Below, piece after piece: positions 17,131 to 26,434 of a stretch of DNA of 64,000 nt. Within the stretch, counting starts at the first letter, position 1, and the number at the start of each line of letters is the position of its first letter. The notes beneath the pieces were generated by a model. That model saw nothing but the letters and a program-made list of their open reading frames with translations, did not search any database and had not been told where the DNA came from. Source of the DNA: Chitinimonas viridis (GTDB lineage Bacteria > Pseudomonadota > Gammaproteobacteria > Burkholderiales > Chitinimonadaceae); the NCBI RefSeq assembly GCF_030409555.1, contig NZ_JAUFPU010000004.1, positions 499,680 through 563,679 of the forward strand. The letters are read 5' to 3'. The translations under genes were made by a program, and so were the position numbers.

Positions 17131-18129
17131 TCAGCCCCCAGTCTGGGACATGAAACGAACAATTTTGGTGGGCTGGGTAGTGAACTCATGCCGCTCTGGC
17201 TTGGCCGCGATGGCTGCCACGATGGCGGCACTCAGCTCCGCATCACTGGCACCTGCACGCAACTGCTGCCCCAGCGCCACCTTGTCTTCCTGGCCCAGGC
17301 AAAGATACAGGGTGCCATCCACCCCAAGCCGGACGCGGTTACATGCGGCGCAAAAATGCTGCGACATGGGCGTGATGACACCCAGGCTCATCTCACCATC
17401 GGCAGTCGTCCAGTAACGCGCAGGCCCAGCCCCCTGGCCTTTTACCTCGGGTATCAAGCCAAAGCGCTCAGCCAGCCGCAGCCCCAACGCCGTCAGATCG
17501 ACCACGCCAGTCTGCCTGCCGGTGTCGCCTATGGGCATGGCTTCGATCAGGCGCAGGATAAAACCGTGCTCAATGGAGAAATCCACCATGCGCTCCACTT
17601 CGGCTTCATTCACCCCCGCCTGCACCACCATATTGAGCTTGATCGGTGCAAAGCCGGCCGCCTTGGCCACAGACAGGCCCTGCAGCACATCAACCAGGCA
17701 GTCGCGCCCGGTTATCCTGGCAAAACAGCTTTCATCCAGGGTATCGAGGCTGATATTCAGGCGCCGCACACCTGCCGCACGCAAGGCGGTTGCATGCTGG
17801 GCCAGCTGGGTACCGTTGCTGGACAGTGATAGATCCTGCAGACCGGGCAGGCCGGCTATCTGCCCCGCCAGGGTGGCAATCCCGCGACGCAGCAAGGGCT
17901 CGCCACCGGTCAATCTCACCTTGCGTACGCCCAGTTGCACGAACAGGCCAACCAGTCGGCTCATTTCCTGGTGAGTCAGCCAGTTGGCAGGCTCCTCAAA
18001 GCCTTTAAAGCCCTTGGGCAGGCAGTAGGTACAGCGCAGATCGCACCGATCGGTCACCGATACACGCAGGTAGTCGATGCGGCGATGGTAGGGGTCGATC
18101 AATACGGGTGCGGCAGTGGGAGTAATCAT
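17131..18129 (-). CDS. moaA: MoaA: GTP 3',8-cyclase
   Basis: Radical-SAM enzyme that starts molybdopterin synthesis from GTP; 332 aa. The N-terminal radical-SAM cluster is CDLRCTYC, followed by VRLTGGEPLLR and SLSSNGT. The second cluster is in HFCAACNRVRLGVDGTLYLC, and the essential C-terminal Gly-Gly ends the protein (MSQTGG). The start at 18129 (MITPTAAPVLIDPYHRRIDYLR) is chosen; an ATG at 18159 is possible and no ribosome binding site decides between them. It is the first gene of the operon, with a GGGACTAGTC palindrome 67-76 bp upstream. Confidence 0.94.
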   Translation of the reverse strand: MITPTAAPVLIDPYHRRIDYLRVSVTDRCDLRCTYCLPKGFKGFEEPANWLTHQEMSRLVGLFVQLGVRKVRLTGGEPLLRRGIATLAGQIAGLPGLQDLSLSSNGTQLAQHATALRAAGVRRLNISLDTLDESCFARITGRDCLVDVLQGLSVAKAAGFAPIKLNMVVQAGVNEAEVERMVDFSIEHGFILRLIEAMPIGDTGRQTGVVDLTALGLRLAERFGLIPEVKGQGAGPARYWTTADGEMSLGVITPMSQHFCAACNRVRLGVDGTLYLCLGQEDKVALGQQLRAGASDAELSAAIVAAIAAKPERHEFTTQPTKIVRFMSQTGG

Positions 18130-18195
18130 GGCAACAGCCCGAGGGAGTCTGGCCACCATTGTGCGCAGCCTGCGGCGGCATCGCTATTCGCTGTA

Positions 18196-18205
18196 GGGAC
18201 TAGTC
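18196..18205. promoter_or_regulatory. GGGACTAGTC palindrome upstream of moaA
   Basis: GGGACTAGTC, containing the palindrome GACTAGTC, lies 67-76 bp upstream of the moaA start. The same core occurs twice before narG (26435-26473), and ACTAGT also occurs before narK1 near 29334. A shared regulator such as NarL is inferred. Confidence 0.5.
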
Positions 18206-18230
18206 ATTCTGGCGAAGCGCTCCTGCACGG

Positions 18231-18254
18231 AAAAAACCCGGCAGCGCGGCCGGG
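18231..18254 (-). terminator. Rho-independent terminator of the nar operon
   Basis: On the minus strand a CCCGGC-GCCGGG stem with a six-base loop (18237-18254) is followed by TTTTTT. It lies about 80 bp after the last gene of the narGHJI operon and upstream of the moaA promoter. Confidence 0.8.
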
Positions 18255-18333
18255 TAGAGGTAGCCGCAGGCAGAACCGACCGGTGGCGCGCACACCAGCC
18301 GGCTGGCAAGCCAGCCTAGCCTTGAGGCGCCCA

Positions 18334-18744
18334 TCAATACAGGCGTTGAGGTTCGCCTTGGCGGTCAAATGCCAGCAGCTGCTGCACCCTGCCTTGTTTG
18401 ATCGCTTCTATCATGCGATTCAGATGGGGTTCGGCCTCAGCGCTGCCCGGCGCCTTGCCGCCACGACCAGCCAGGCTGGCAGCAAACAGCAGCTGCCACG
18501 ATGGCCCCATCTGTTCAGACTCGGTACGCAACTGGACAAAGTCGCCGATTTCCTCAGGCAGCTTGTCGACACACATCAAGGGCGCCAGCGTACCGCCCTG
18601 CCCCGCGTCAAAGCGGGCGCGCTCCTCCAGACTGGCCTGCTCTGGCAACTCGGCCCTGGCAAAGACAAACAGCAAGCGTTGCGGTTGATCTTGCTGCTTG
18701 GCAGCAAGGAGAAAATCCGAAAACGAGTTGATGGGCAAGGACAT
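18334..18744 (-). CDS. conserved small protein of nar operons (often mislabelled ribonucleotide reductase subunit alpha)
   Basis: Soluble protein of 136 aa with no signal peptide or membrane helix. The pattern LLFVFARAELPEQASLEERARF, APLMCVDKLPEEI, SLAGRGGKAPGSAEAE and FDRQGEPQRLY matches a small betaproteobacterial family that databases sometimes call ribonucleotide reductase subunit alpha. It has none of the reductase's catalytic domains and is far too short, so that name is not supported. It is the last gene of the nar operon, 34 bp after ppiC and followed by a terminator. A helper role in nitrate reductase assembly is only a guess. Confidence 0.7.
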   Translation of the reverse strand: MSLPINSFSDFLLAAKQQDQPQRLLFVFARAELPEQASLEERARFDAGQGGTLAPLMCVDKLPEEIGDFVQLRTESEQMGPSWQLLFAASLAGRGGKAPGSAEAEPHLNRMIEAIKQGRVQQLLAFDRQGEPQRLY

Positions 18745-18778
18745 ATCGATTTCCTGGGTGGCGTGATCTTCACGGCGT

Positions 18779-19525
18779 TCATTGCACCAGCGGGCTGTCG
18801 GCGCCTTCCAGCGCAATGCCTTCTATCCGGGCGCGGCCGACCAGCAGTTGCAGGTATTGGCGCCAGGCGGCGTCCTGGCTGGCAGTATGCAGGGCGGCGG
18901 CAATCTGCTCGGCAACCTGCTCATAGGGCAGCAGACGGCCTTCTACCCGTCGCGCCACCCGCACGATATGCAAGCCAAAGCGGGTTTCCAGCAGGCGCGG
19001 CAGGATGCTGCCCGGCGACATGGCAAACACGACACGCTCGAATTCCGGCACCGTATCGCCACGGCTCAGTTGCCCGAGGTTGCCGCCTACCTCGCCTGAG
19101 GGGCAGTTGGACAAGGTACGGGCACGCTCGGCAAACAAAGCCGGTTCAGCCAGCAACTCAGCCAGTGTCTGCTCCCCCAGGCCGCGCAATGCCTCCAGCG
19201 GCACCCTGGGTGTGACTTGAAAGAGGATATGGTCGACCTCGACCAGCTCACCCACGGTAAAGCGCTGGGGGTATTGCTGGTAGTGACGGCGACAACTGGC
19301 CTCGTCCGGCGTAGGCACTTGCACCTCACTTGCCAACAGTGCATCGATGGCAGCCTCCTCATCGGCAGATGGCAAACCCAGCCGCCTGGCTTCATCCAGC
19401 AGCACCCGCCGCAGCACCAGTGCCGTCATGGCGCGCTGCATGGGGTTGGGGGCATCGCCGTGCAGCGGCAGTTCCTGTTCCATATCGGCGTCACTCAGTT
19501 CTACGCCATTCACCACAACAGCCAT
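18779..19525 (-). CDS. PpiC/parvulin-type peptidyl-prolyl isomerase of the nar operon
   Basis: Parvulin-family protein of 248 aa without a signal peptide, resembling NifM and the isomerase found at the end of many nar operons. The parvulin domain spans about residues 95-200, with VDHILFQVTP, CPSGEVGGNLGQLSRGDTVPEFE and RFGLHIVRV. The start at 19525 has AGGAGG seven bases upstream; an open frame to 19618 runs into narI and is not used. It lies 68 bp after narI. A chaperone role for NarG or NarH in the cytosol is inferred from position. Confidence 0.88.
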   Translation of the reverse strand: MAVVVNGVELSDADMEQELPLHGDAPNPMQRAMTALVLRRVLLDEARRLGLPSADEEAAIDALLASEVQVPTPDEASCRRHYQQYPQRFTVGELVEVDHILFQVTPRVPLEALRGLGEQTLAELLAEPALFAERARTLSNCPSGEVGGNLGQLSRGDTVPEFERVVFAMSPGSILPRLLETRFGLHIVRVARRVEGRLLPYEQVAEQIAAALHTASQDAAWRQYLQLLVGRARIEGIALEGADSPLVQ

Positions 19526-19593
19526 ATTGGCCTCCTGGTACGGTAAGGCGCCCGGCCGGGCCGAGCGCAAGCTAAGAACCTGTTCTAAGGCGA

Positions 19594-20277
19594 TCAGCGT
19601 GGGCGAACCAGCTGCCAAGCACGGCCCAGGTAGGTCACCGAGGCAAAGCCACTCCAGACATGCACCAGCCGGGTGAAGGGGAAGATGACAAACAAGGTCA
19701 TGCCCATGAACAGATGCAGCTTGAACAAGAGATGGGCACCGACGATAAAGGCAGCGGCGTCGCCCTTGAAGGTCACAATGTGCTGCGCCCAGGCCATCAG
19801 CAAGACCATCTCATGGCCATCCATATGCTGGGCCGAGACGAAGATGGTGGACAAACCCAGCAGCAAGGTGACCAGTATCCAGAGCAGCAACACCTTGTCG
19901 CCAGGCTTGGTGACGGCACGGATGCGCGGATCGCTCAGGCGGCGATGCAACAGTATGAGCAGGCCCAACAGGCACAGGCCACCCATGACACCCCCGGCCG
20001 CCATGGCGAATGCCTGCTTGAAGCCATGCGTTACCCCCAGTGCGTCCCACACCGCTACCGGTGTCAGCAGGCCGACCAGATGGCCAAAGAACAGCCCAAT
20101 GATGCCCAGGTGAAACAGGATATTGCCCAGTCGCAGATTGCCACGATGCAGCACTTGTGAGCTGTCGCTCTTCCAGGTGTATTGCTCTCGCTCGAAGCGG
20201 GCCAGGCTACCCAGGATAAAGATGGCGAAAGCAATGTAAGGGTAGATGCCGAATACGAATTGGTGCAGGTAGCTCAT
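19594..20277 (-). CDS. narI: NarI: respiratory nitrate reductase gamma (cytochrome b) subunit
   Basis: Membrane diheme cytochrome b, 227 aa, that oxidises quinol and passes electrons to NarH. Five hydrophobic helices are visible. Heme-ligand His candidates lie in FHLGIIGLFFGHLVG, AWAQHIVTF and HLLFKLHLFMGMTLF, as in E. coli NarI. It begins 19 bp after narJ. Confidence 0.95.
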   Translation of the reverse strand: MSYLHQFVFGIYPYIAFAIFILGSLARFEREQYTWKSDSSQVLHRGNLRLGNILFHLGIIGLFFGHLVGLLTPVAVWDALGVTHGFKQAFAMAAGGVMGGLCLLGLLILLHRRLSDPRIRAVTKPGDKVLLLWILVTLLLGLSTIFVSAQHMDGHEMVLLMAWAQHIVTFKGDAAAFIVGAHLLFKLHLFMGMTLFVIFPFTRLVHVWSGFASVTYLGRAWQLVRPR

Positions 20278-20296
20278 GATGGTGCTCCCGGTGGAT

Positions 20297-20941
20297 TCAA
20301 TGTGCGCTTGCCGCGCGCGGGTAGAACTGCACGGTGTGGGTGCCGCTCAACGTGGGCTTGAGTAGTGGCTCGACACCATCTACGCCCGGACCAAAGGTTT
20401 CCATGGCCTCGTCCATGTCCCGCACCGGCGGGTCGGTCTGCTCCAGCGGCACCACGGCCGTCAGGGTGCACAGCACCGCAAAGACAGCGGCATAGGGGCT
20501 TTCGTTGCGACCCAGGCGGCGGCCTATGGCGGCCAGCACATGTATCGCATCACCCAGCAGGGCTTCTGCCTGCGCTGGGCTCACCAGGCTCAGATACTCA
20601 AGAAACAGCGGCACATGGTCGGGCAGTTCAGCCGCATCGGGCTCAAAGCCGTGCTGCTGATACTCGTGCAGCAGATCGACCATGGCCTGACCACGATCGC
20701 GGCTTTCGCCATGCACATGCTCAAACAGGTGCAGTGAGTGAGCAGGGTTGCGGTCAAAGGTGGCGACATAGTTCTCCTGCAACGCGATCAGATCATGCTG
20801 CTTGAGGAAATCCGTCAGCTCGGCAAGTGCTTCCTGGGCATCGGGATACGCATCCAGTGCGTCGTCGATTTCCATCAGGGCGTCGATAAGGTCCGGCTCA
20901 GGGTAAGTAAGCAGGGCGGAAAGAATGCGGTATAGGCTCAT
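20297..20941 (-). CDS. narJ: NarJ: nitrate reductase assembly chaperone
   Basis: Cytosolic TorD-like chaperone, 214 aa, needed for Mo-bisMGD insertion into NarG and for attachment of NarGH to NarI. MSLYRILSALLTYPEPDL, NYVATFDRNPAHSLHLFEHVHGESRDRGQAM and DHVPLFLEYLS are diagnostic. It sits between narH (73 bp before) and narI (19 bp after). Confidence 0.95.
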   Translation of the reverse strand: MSLYRILSALLTYPEPDLIDALMEIDDALDAYPDAQEALAELTDFLKQHDLIALQENYVATFDRNPAHSLHLFEHVHGESRDRGQAMVDLLHEYQQHGFEPDAAELPDHVPLFLEYLSLVSPAQAEALLGDAIHVLAAIGRRLGRNESPYAAVFAVLCTLTAVVPLEQTDPPVRDMDEAMETFGPGVDGVEPLLKPTLSGTHTVQFYPRAASAH

Positions 20942-21014
20942 GGTGTACTCCTGAAACGCGGGGGATGGTGTCGCAGCACAACGTCCCGGAAGGCTGCGAC
21001 GCCTCCCCTGTCGT

Positions 21015-22583
21015 TTACTCCTCCGTTGTCACAGGCTTCTTGCGCGACTTGGGCATCTCGACAAAGATCACGCTACCCTGCGGCTTCTTGCCAAACAGCG
21101 AGCCTTCCGAGGTACCACCAGAGCAGCCATTGCCGAAAGTAAAGCCACAGCTACCTTTGTCGTTGAAGCTATCCTCGACCATTTCCTTGTGGCTGGTCGG
21201 AATCACGAAGCGATCCTCGTAGTTGGCGATGGCCATGATCTGATACATATCCTCCACCGTGGCCGCATCCAGCCCCACTTGCTGCAACAGGCTGACCTCC
21301 TGCTTGCCATGCACCACCTCGCCACGCTTGTAGGCACGCATGGCGATCATGCGGTCAAGCGCCGTCACAATGGGTTTTTCCTTGCCCGCCGTCAGCAGAT
21401 TGGCCAGGTAACGCACCGGTATGCGCAAGCTCTTCACGTCAGGAATGATGCTGTCGCCCAGGGTCTTGTGCGGCATCCGGCCGGCCTCTGCCGCGCTTTG
21501 TATGGGCGACAGCGGTGGGATGTACCAGACCATGGGCAGCGTGCGGTACTCGGGATGCAGGGGAAAGGCCACTTTCCATTCGCAGGCCATCTTGTAAACC
21601 GGCGATTTGCGGGCCGCTTCCAACCAGCTTTCCGGTATACCCTGCTTGCGGGCTTCGGCAATCACGGCGGGCGAGTGGGGATCCAGGAAGACCTTGAGCT
21701 GCTCCTCGTACAGATCCTGCTCATTGGGGGTGGAGGCAGCCTGTTCAATCAGATCGGCGTCGTACAGCAGCACACCCAGATAGCGGATGCGGCCTACGCA
21801 GGTTTCCGAGCAGACTGTGGGCTGGCCAGCCTCGATCCGGGGGAAGCAGAAGGTACACTTCTCTGCCTTGCCACTCTGCCAGTTGTAATAGATCTTCTTG
21901 TACGGACAGCCCGAGATGCACATGCGCCAGCCGCGGCACTTGTCCTGATCCACCAGCACGATGCCATCATCCTCACGCTTGTAGATCGAGCCGGACGGAC
22001 ACGATGCCACACAGGTGGGATTCAGGCAGTGCTCGCACAAGCGCGGCAGGTACATCATGAAGGTGCTCTCGAAAGTCGAGTACATCTCCTTCTGCAGGCC
22101 TTCGAACAACTGGTCCCTGGAGCGCGAGCTGAATTCGCCGCCCAGGTCATCCTCCCAGTTCGGCCCCCACTGTATCTTGTCCATCTTCTTGCCGGTGATG
22201 ACAGACACCGGCCTCGCGGTCGGAGGCGTCTGGCTCAGTGGGGCTTTTTGAAGGTGCTCGTAGTCATAGGTGAAGGGCTCGTAGTAGTCATCTATCGCCG
22301 GCAGATTGGGGTTGGCAAACAGATTGGCCAAGATCTTGAGCTTGCCGCCCTGGCGAGGTTCCAGCTTGCCTGCGGTATTGCGCTTCCAGCCGCCATTCCA
22401 TTTGGCCTGGTTTTCCCATTCCTTGGGATAGCCGATGCCAGGCTTGGTTTCCACATTGTTGAACCAGGCGTATTCCACCCCGTCGCGACTGGTCCAGACG
22501 TTCTTGCAGGTGACGGAGCAGGTATGGCACCCGATACATTTATCGAGATTCAACACCATGCCGACTTGGGCGCGGATTTTCAT
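21015..22583 (-). CDS. narH: NarH: respiratory nitrate reductase beta (Fe-S) subunit
   Basis: Electron-transfer subunit of 522 aa with four Fe-S clusters. The first cluster motif is CIGCHTCSVTCKNVW near the N-terminus; others are LCEHCLNPTCVASCPSG, CRGWRMCISGCPYKK (Trp in place of a Cys, giving the 3Fe-4S cluster) and KAEKCTFCFPRIEAGQPTVCSETC. The start at 22583 overlaps the narG stop by 4 bp (ATGA). A 15-residue Arg-rich extension open to 22628 lies inside narG and is not used. Confidence 0.97.
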   Translation of the reverse strand: MKIRAQVGMVLNLDKCIGCHTCSVTCKNVWTSRDGVEYAWFNNVETKPGIGYPKEWENQAKWNGGWKRNTAGKLEPRQGGKLKILANLFANPNLPAIDDYYEPFTYDYEHLQKAPLSQTPPTARPVSVITGKKMDKIQWGPNWEDDLGGEFSSRSRDQLFEGLQKEMYSTFESTFMMYLPRLCEHCLNPTCVASCPSGSIYKREDDGIVLVDQDKCRGWRMCISGCPYKKIYYNWQSGKAEKCTFCFPRIEAGQPTVCSETCVGRIRYLGVLLYDADLIEQAASTPNEQDLYEEQLKVFLDPHSPAVIAEARKQGIPESWLEAARKSPVYKMACEWKVAFPLHPEYRTLPMVWYIPPLSPIQSAAEAGRMPHKTLGDSIIPDVKSLRIPVRYLANLLTAGKEKPIVTALDRMIAMRAYKRGEVVHGKQEVSLLQQVGLDAATVEDMYQIMAIANYEDRFVIPTSHKEMVEDSFNDKGSCGFTFGNGCSGGTSEGSLFGKKPQGSVIFVEMPKSRKKPVTTEE

Positions 22584-25500
22584 TTGGCGACTCCTTCTTC
22601 GTCCTCGACGCGCGGCCCTTCCAGCCACTCCACTTTCTTCATCTTGCGCAGCACGACAAACTCATCGCGATTGCTACCTACCGTGCCGTAGTAGTTGAAG
22701 CCATAAGCCTGCTGGGCATAGCCACCTATCATGTGGGTGGGCTTGAGCACCGTACGAGTAACCGAGTTATGGATACCACCACGCTTGCCGCTGGTTTCCG
22801 CGCCGGGCACGTTCACGATCTTTTCCTGAGCGTGGTACATCAGGCACATGCCCTGCGGTACGCGCTGGCTCACCACCACGCGGGCGGTCAGGGTGCCGTT
22901 GACGTTGAAGACTTCCACCCAGTCGTTGTCGACGATGCCAGCCTGCTTGGCTTCGGCCTCCGATATCCAGACGTGCGGGCCGCCACGGCTTAGCGTCAGC
23001 ATGCGCAGATTGTCCGAATAGGTGCTGTGTATGCCCCACTTCTGATGTGGCGTAATCCAGTTCAGCACCAGTTCATGCTCACCATTCGAATGGCGTCCCA
23101 GCATGGGCTTGACGGTCTTGGTGTCGATGGCCGGCTTGTATACGCACGAGCCCTCACCGAAATCCAGCATCCAGCGGTGATCCTGATAGAACTGCTGCCG
23201 GCCCGTCAGCGTGCGCCAGGGAATCAGCTCATGCACATTGGTGTAGCCTGCGTTGTAGCTGACCTCTTCGCTCTCCAGCCCCGACCAGGTCGGCGCCGAG
23301 ATGATCTTGCGCGGCTGCGCCTGCACATCACGGAACCGGATCTTGTCGTGTTCGCGACCGACTGCCAGGTGGGTATGGTCTCGACCAGTGATCTTGCTCA
23401 GAGCGTCCCAGGCCTTGACCGATACATGACCATTGGTCTCAGGCGCAAAGGTCAGGATCATCTCGGCTGCATCGATCGCGCTATCCAGCCGTGGCCGCCC
23501 CTGGCTCACGCCCGGCTCGGTCACGGTCTTGGTCAGGCCGGCAATCTCATGCACTTCGTGCTTGGTATCCCAGTTGATGCCTTTGCCGCCATTGCCCAGC
23601 TTGTCGAGCAAGGGGCCGATGGAGGTGAACTTCTTGTAGATATCGGCGTAGTTGCGTTCCACCACGGTCATATTGGGCGCTGTCTTGCCCGGTATCAGGT
23701 CACACTCACCATGCTTCCAGTCCTTGGGCTCCAGCGGCTGGCCCAGTTCGCCCGGGGTGTCATGCATCAGCGGCGTCAGTACGATGTCCTTGCGCGTGCC
23801 GAGATACGGCCCGCCGATGTCACTGAACTTCTTGGCCAGCAGCTTGTAGATTTCCCAGTCGGTCTTGCTCTCCCATAGCGGCTGTACGGCCTCGCTGAGA
23901 GGGTGGATGAAGGGGTGCATGTCCGAGGTATTGAGGTCGTCCTTTTCATACCAGGTAGCGGTAGGCAGCACGATGTCGCCATACAGGCAGGTGGTACTCA
24001 TGCGGAAGTCCAGCACGGTCAGCAGATCCAGCTTGCCCTCGGCAGCCTGCTCGTGGAACTTCACCTCGGACGGCCGGATGGCGTCGGCCTCGTCGGCGAA
24101 CAGGGCGTTCTGGGTACCCAGCAGGTACTTGAGGAAATACTCATGGCCCTTGCCGCTGGAGCCAAGAATATTGGAGCGCCAGACAAACATATTGCGGGGG
24201 AAGTTAGCCGGATTGTCAGGGTCTTCACAACTCATGTGCAAACTGCCCGACTTGAGCTGTGCGGCGGCATAGGCCACCGGATCTTGGCCGGCTGCTTCGG
24301 CCGCAGCCACCACGTCCAGCGGATTGGTTTGCAGTTGCGGCGTCGAAGGCAACCAGCCCATGCGCTCGGACTTGGCGTTCAGGTCTATCATGCTCATGCG
24401 GCCATACTTGGCACGGTCTGCCGTGGGGGCGAGTATCTCGTCCACGTGCAGCTTTTCGTGGCGCCACTGGCTGGTGTGGGCATAGAAGAAGCTTGTGCCA
24501 TTCATCTGCCGCGGTGGGCGCTGCCAGTCGCTGGCGAAAGCCAGCGGGGCCCAGCCAAACTGGGGCCGCAGTTTTTCCTGGCCCACATAGTGGGCCCAGC
24601 CACCACCGCTCTGGCCCACGCAGCCACACATCATCAGCATATTGATGATGCCGCGATAGGTCATGTCCATGTGGTACCAGTGGTTCAGCGCTGCGCCGAC
24701 GATGACCATGCTCTTGCCATGGGTGTCGTGGGCATTCTGGGCGAATTCGCGTGCAACCTGGATCACCAGTTCGCGCCGCACTGTGGTGTGTTTCTCTTGC
24801 CAGGCCGGGGTATAGGGCACGTCATCATCAAAGCTGGCAGCGACATTGCCGCCACCCAGGCCACGGTCTACGCCGTAATTGGCCATTTGCAGGTCATACA
24901 CAGTTGCCACAGACACGGTTGTGCCATCGGCCAGGGCGATACGCTTGATCGGTACGTTGCGCACCAGCAGCTCATCGTGCTCGCCGCCAAAATAGGGGAA
25001 GCCCACGCCTGCAACGTCATCGCGCTGATCAATCAGGCTGAGCAGCGGATCGACCTCGCGGCCGCTACCGCCATCCTTCTGTTCCAGATTCCAGCGGCCC
25101 ACCTTTTCGCCATCATTGACCTTGCCCTCGCCCCAGCGGAAACCGATGGTGCCGTTAGGCACCACGACATCGCCGCTACGGGCATCAATCTGCAGCGTTT
25201 TCCACTCCGGATTGTTTGCCTCGCCATGATTGCCCGCCAGGTGGGCTGCACGCAGGAAGTGATCGGGCACCAGGCAACCGTTGCGCTCCTTCAGCATCAC
25301 CAGCATGGGCATGTCGGTGTACTGTTTGGCATAGCTGCTGAAGTAGTCTGACTTGCCTGTCAGGTGAAACTCCTTGAGGATCACATGCCCCATGGCCATG
25401 GCCAGGGCGGCATCGGTACCCTGCTTGGGCGCCAGCCAGATGTCGCCAAATTTCACCATCTCGCCAAAGTCGCTCGACACGGCCACGGTCTTGGTGCCCT

Positions 25501-26317
25501 TGTAGCGAACCTCGGTGTAGAAATGAGCGTCCGGGGTACGTGTCATGGGCACATTGGAGCCCCAAACCATCAGGTAGGTCGAGTTGTACCAGTCGGCCGA
25601 CTCAGGCACATCGGTCTGCTCACCCCAGATCTGTGGGCTGGCCGGTGGCAAATCACAGTACCAGTCGTAGAAACTCAGGCAGGCGCCGCCAAGCAGGCTC
25701 AGGTAGCGGGCACCGGCAGCGTAGGACACCATGGACATGGCCGGAATCGGCGAGAAGCCCACGATGCGATCAGGCCCGTATTTCTTGATGGTCAGTGCAT
25801 TGGCGGCCGCAATGATCTCGGTGGCCGTATCCCAGTCGGCCCGTACAAAGCCCCCCTGCCCGCGCACACTCTTGTAGCGCTTGGCTTTCTCTGGGTTCTG
25901 ACTGATGGATTCCCAGGCAGCGATCGGATCCATGGTCTTGCGGGCTTCGCGCCACATCTCGATCAGGCGGCCACGTATCATCGGGTACTTCACCCGCTGC
26001 GCCGAATATACATACCAGCTGTATGAGGCACCGCGAGGGCAGCCGCGGGGCTCATGATTCGGCAGGTCTGGGCGGGTACGCGGGTAATCAGTTTGCTGGG
26101 TTTCCCAGGTGATCAGACCGTTCTTGACGTATACCTTCCAGCTGCAGGAGCCGGTGCAGTTCACACCGTGGGTGGAGCGCACGATCTTGTCGTGCTGCCA
26201 ACGGCTGCGGTAGCCGTCTTCCCATTTGCGATCCTCATCCACCACCGCGCCATGACCGTCCGAGAAAGTGGACTTCACGCGCGACATGAATTTCAGTCGA
26301 TCCAGAAAGTGACTCAT
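22580..26317 (-). CDS. narG: NarG: respiratory nitrate reductase catalytic alpha subunit
   Basis: Mo-bisMGD nitrate reductase, 1245 aa, cytoplasmic face of the membrane complex. The FS0 cluster motif HGVNCTGSCSW with its fourth Cys in EPRGCPRG is near residues 50-95; the His ligand is the NarG hallmark. The Mo-coordinating Asp region YNSTYLMVWGSNVPMTRTPDAHF is present. There is no Tat signal beyond the usual vestigial N-terminus. First gene of narGHJI-ppiC-small-protein. The promoter region before it contains a large inverted repeat, and narK2 upstream ends in its own terminator, so narG has a separate promoter. Confidence 0.98.
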   Translation of the reverse strand: MSHFLDRLKFMSRVKSTFSDGHGAVVDEDRKWEDGYRSRWQHDKIVRSTHGVNCTGSCSWKVYVKNGLITWETQQTDYPRTRPDLPNHEPRGCPRGASYSWYVYSAQRVKYPMIRGRLIEMWREARKTMDPIAAWESISQNPEKAKRYKSVRGQGGFVRADWDTATEIIAAANALTIKKYGPDRIVGFSPIPAMSMVSYAAGARYLSLLGGACLSFYDWYCDLPPASPQIWGEQTDVPESADWYNSTYLMVWGSNVPMTRTPDAHFYTEVRYKGTKTVAVSSDFGEMVKFGDIWLAPKQGTDAALAMAMGHVILKEFHLTGKSDYFSSYAKQYTDMPMLVMLKERNGCLVPDHFLRAAHLAGNHGEANNPEWKTLQIDARSGDVVVPNGTIGFRWGEGKVNDGEKVGRWNLEQKDGGSGREVDPLLSLIDQRDDVAGVGFPYFGGEHDELLVRNVPIKRIALADGTTVSVATVYDLQMANYGVDRGLGGGNVAASFDDDVPYTPAWQEKHTTVRRELVIQVAREFAQNAHDTHGKSMVIVGAALNHWYHMDMTYRGIINMLMMCGCVGQSGGGWAHYVGQEKLRPQFGWAPLAFASDWQRPPRQMNGTSFFYAHTSQWRHEKLHVDEILAPTADRAKYGRMSMIDLNAKSERMGWLPSTPQLQTNPLDVVAAAEAAGQDPVAYAAAQLKSGSLHMSCEDPDNPANFPRNMFVWRSNILGSSGKGHEYFLKYLLGTQNALFADEADAIRPSEVKFHEQAAEGKLDLLTVLDFRMSTTCLYGDIVLPTATWYEKDDLNTSDMHPFIHPLSEAVQPLWESKTDWEIYKLLAKKFSDIGGPYLGTRKDIVLTPLMHDTPGELGQPLEPKDWKHGECDLIPGKTAPNMTVVERNYADIYKKFTSIGPLLDKLGNGGKGINWDTKHEVHEIAGLTKTVTEPGVSQGRPRLDSAIDAAEMILTFAPETNGHVSVKAWDALSKITGRDHTHLAVGREHDKIRFRDVQAQPRKIISAPTWSGLESEEVSYNAGYTNVHELIPWRTLTGRQQFYQDHRWMLDFGEGSCVYKPAIDTKTVKPMLGRHSNGEHELVLNWITPHQKWGIHSTYSDNLRMLTLSRGGPHVWISEAEAKQAGIVDNDWVEVFNVNGTLTARVVVSQRVPQGMCLMYHAQEKIVNVPGAETSGKRGGIHNSVTRTVLKPTHMIGGYAQQAYGFNYYGTVGSNRDEFVVLRKMKKVEWLEGPRVEDEEGVAK

Positions 26318-26434
26318 TATTGCTCTCCATGACGGTCACCCTGAAGGTGGCCCGGGCTGCGATTGGGATAGTGCCACTGTAGGTTTTTGCGCCTGCGCTT
26401 CCCATTCACCGGAGGGAGGGGGTAAGGCAGCGCA

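Noticed and set aside
18334-18744. ribonucleotide reductase subunit alpha
   Set aside because: This name is attached to relatives in databases, but the 136-aa protein has no reductase domain or catalytic cysteines.
19571-19592. TAAGAACCTGTTCTAAGG as a further MITE copy or operator
   Set aside because: It resembles the MITE end and is roughly palindromic, but the match is short and no second end exists; too weak to list as a feature.
21189-22691. 500-codon plus-strand frame opposite narH
   Set aside because: Antisense shadow of narH; composition is not protein-like.
23903-25351. 482-codon open frame on the plus strand opposite narG
   Set aside because: It is antisense to a certain, highly conserved gene. 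Long antisense frames are expected in GC-rich DNA, and its translation shows no known family.
26318-26434. FNR site in the narG promoter
   Set aside because: No TTGAT-N4-ATCAA or close variant was found between narG and the palindromes, so FNR control of narG is not claimed from this sequence.
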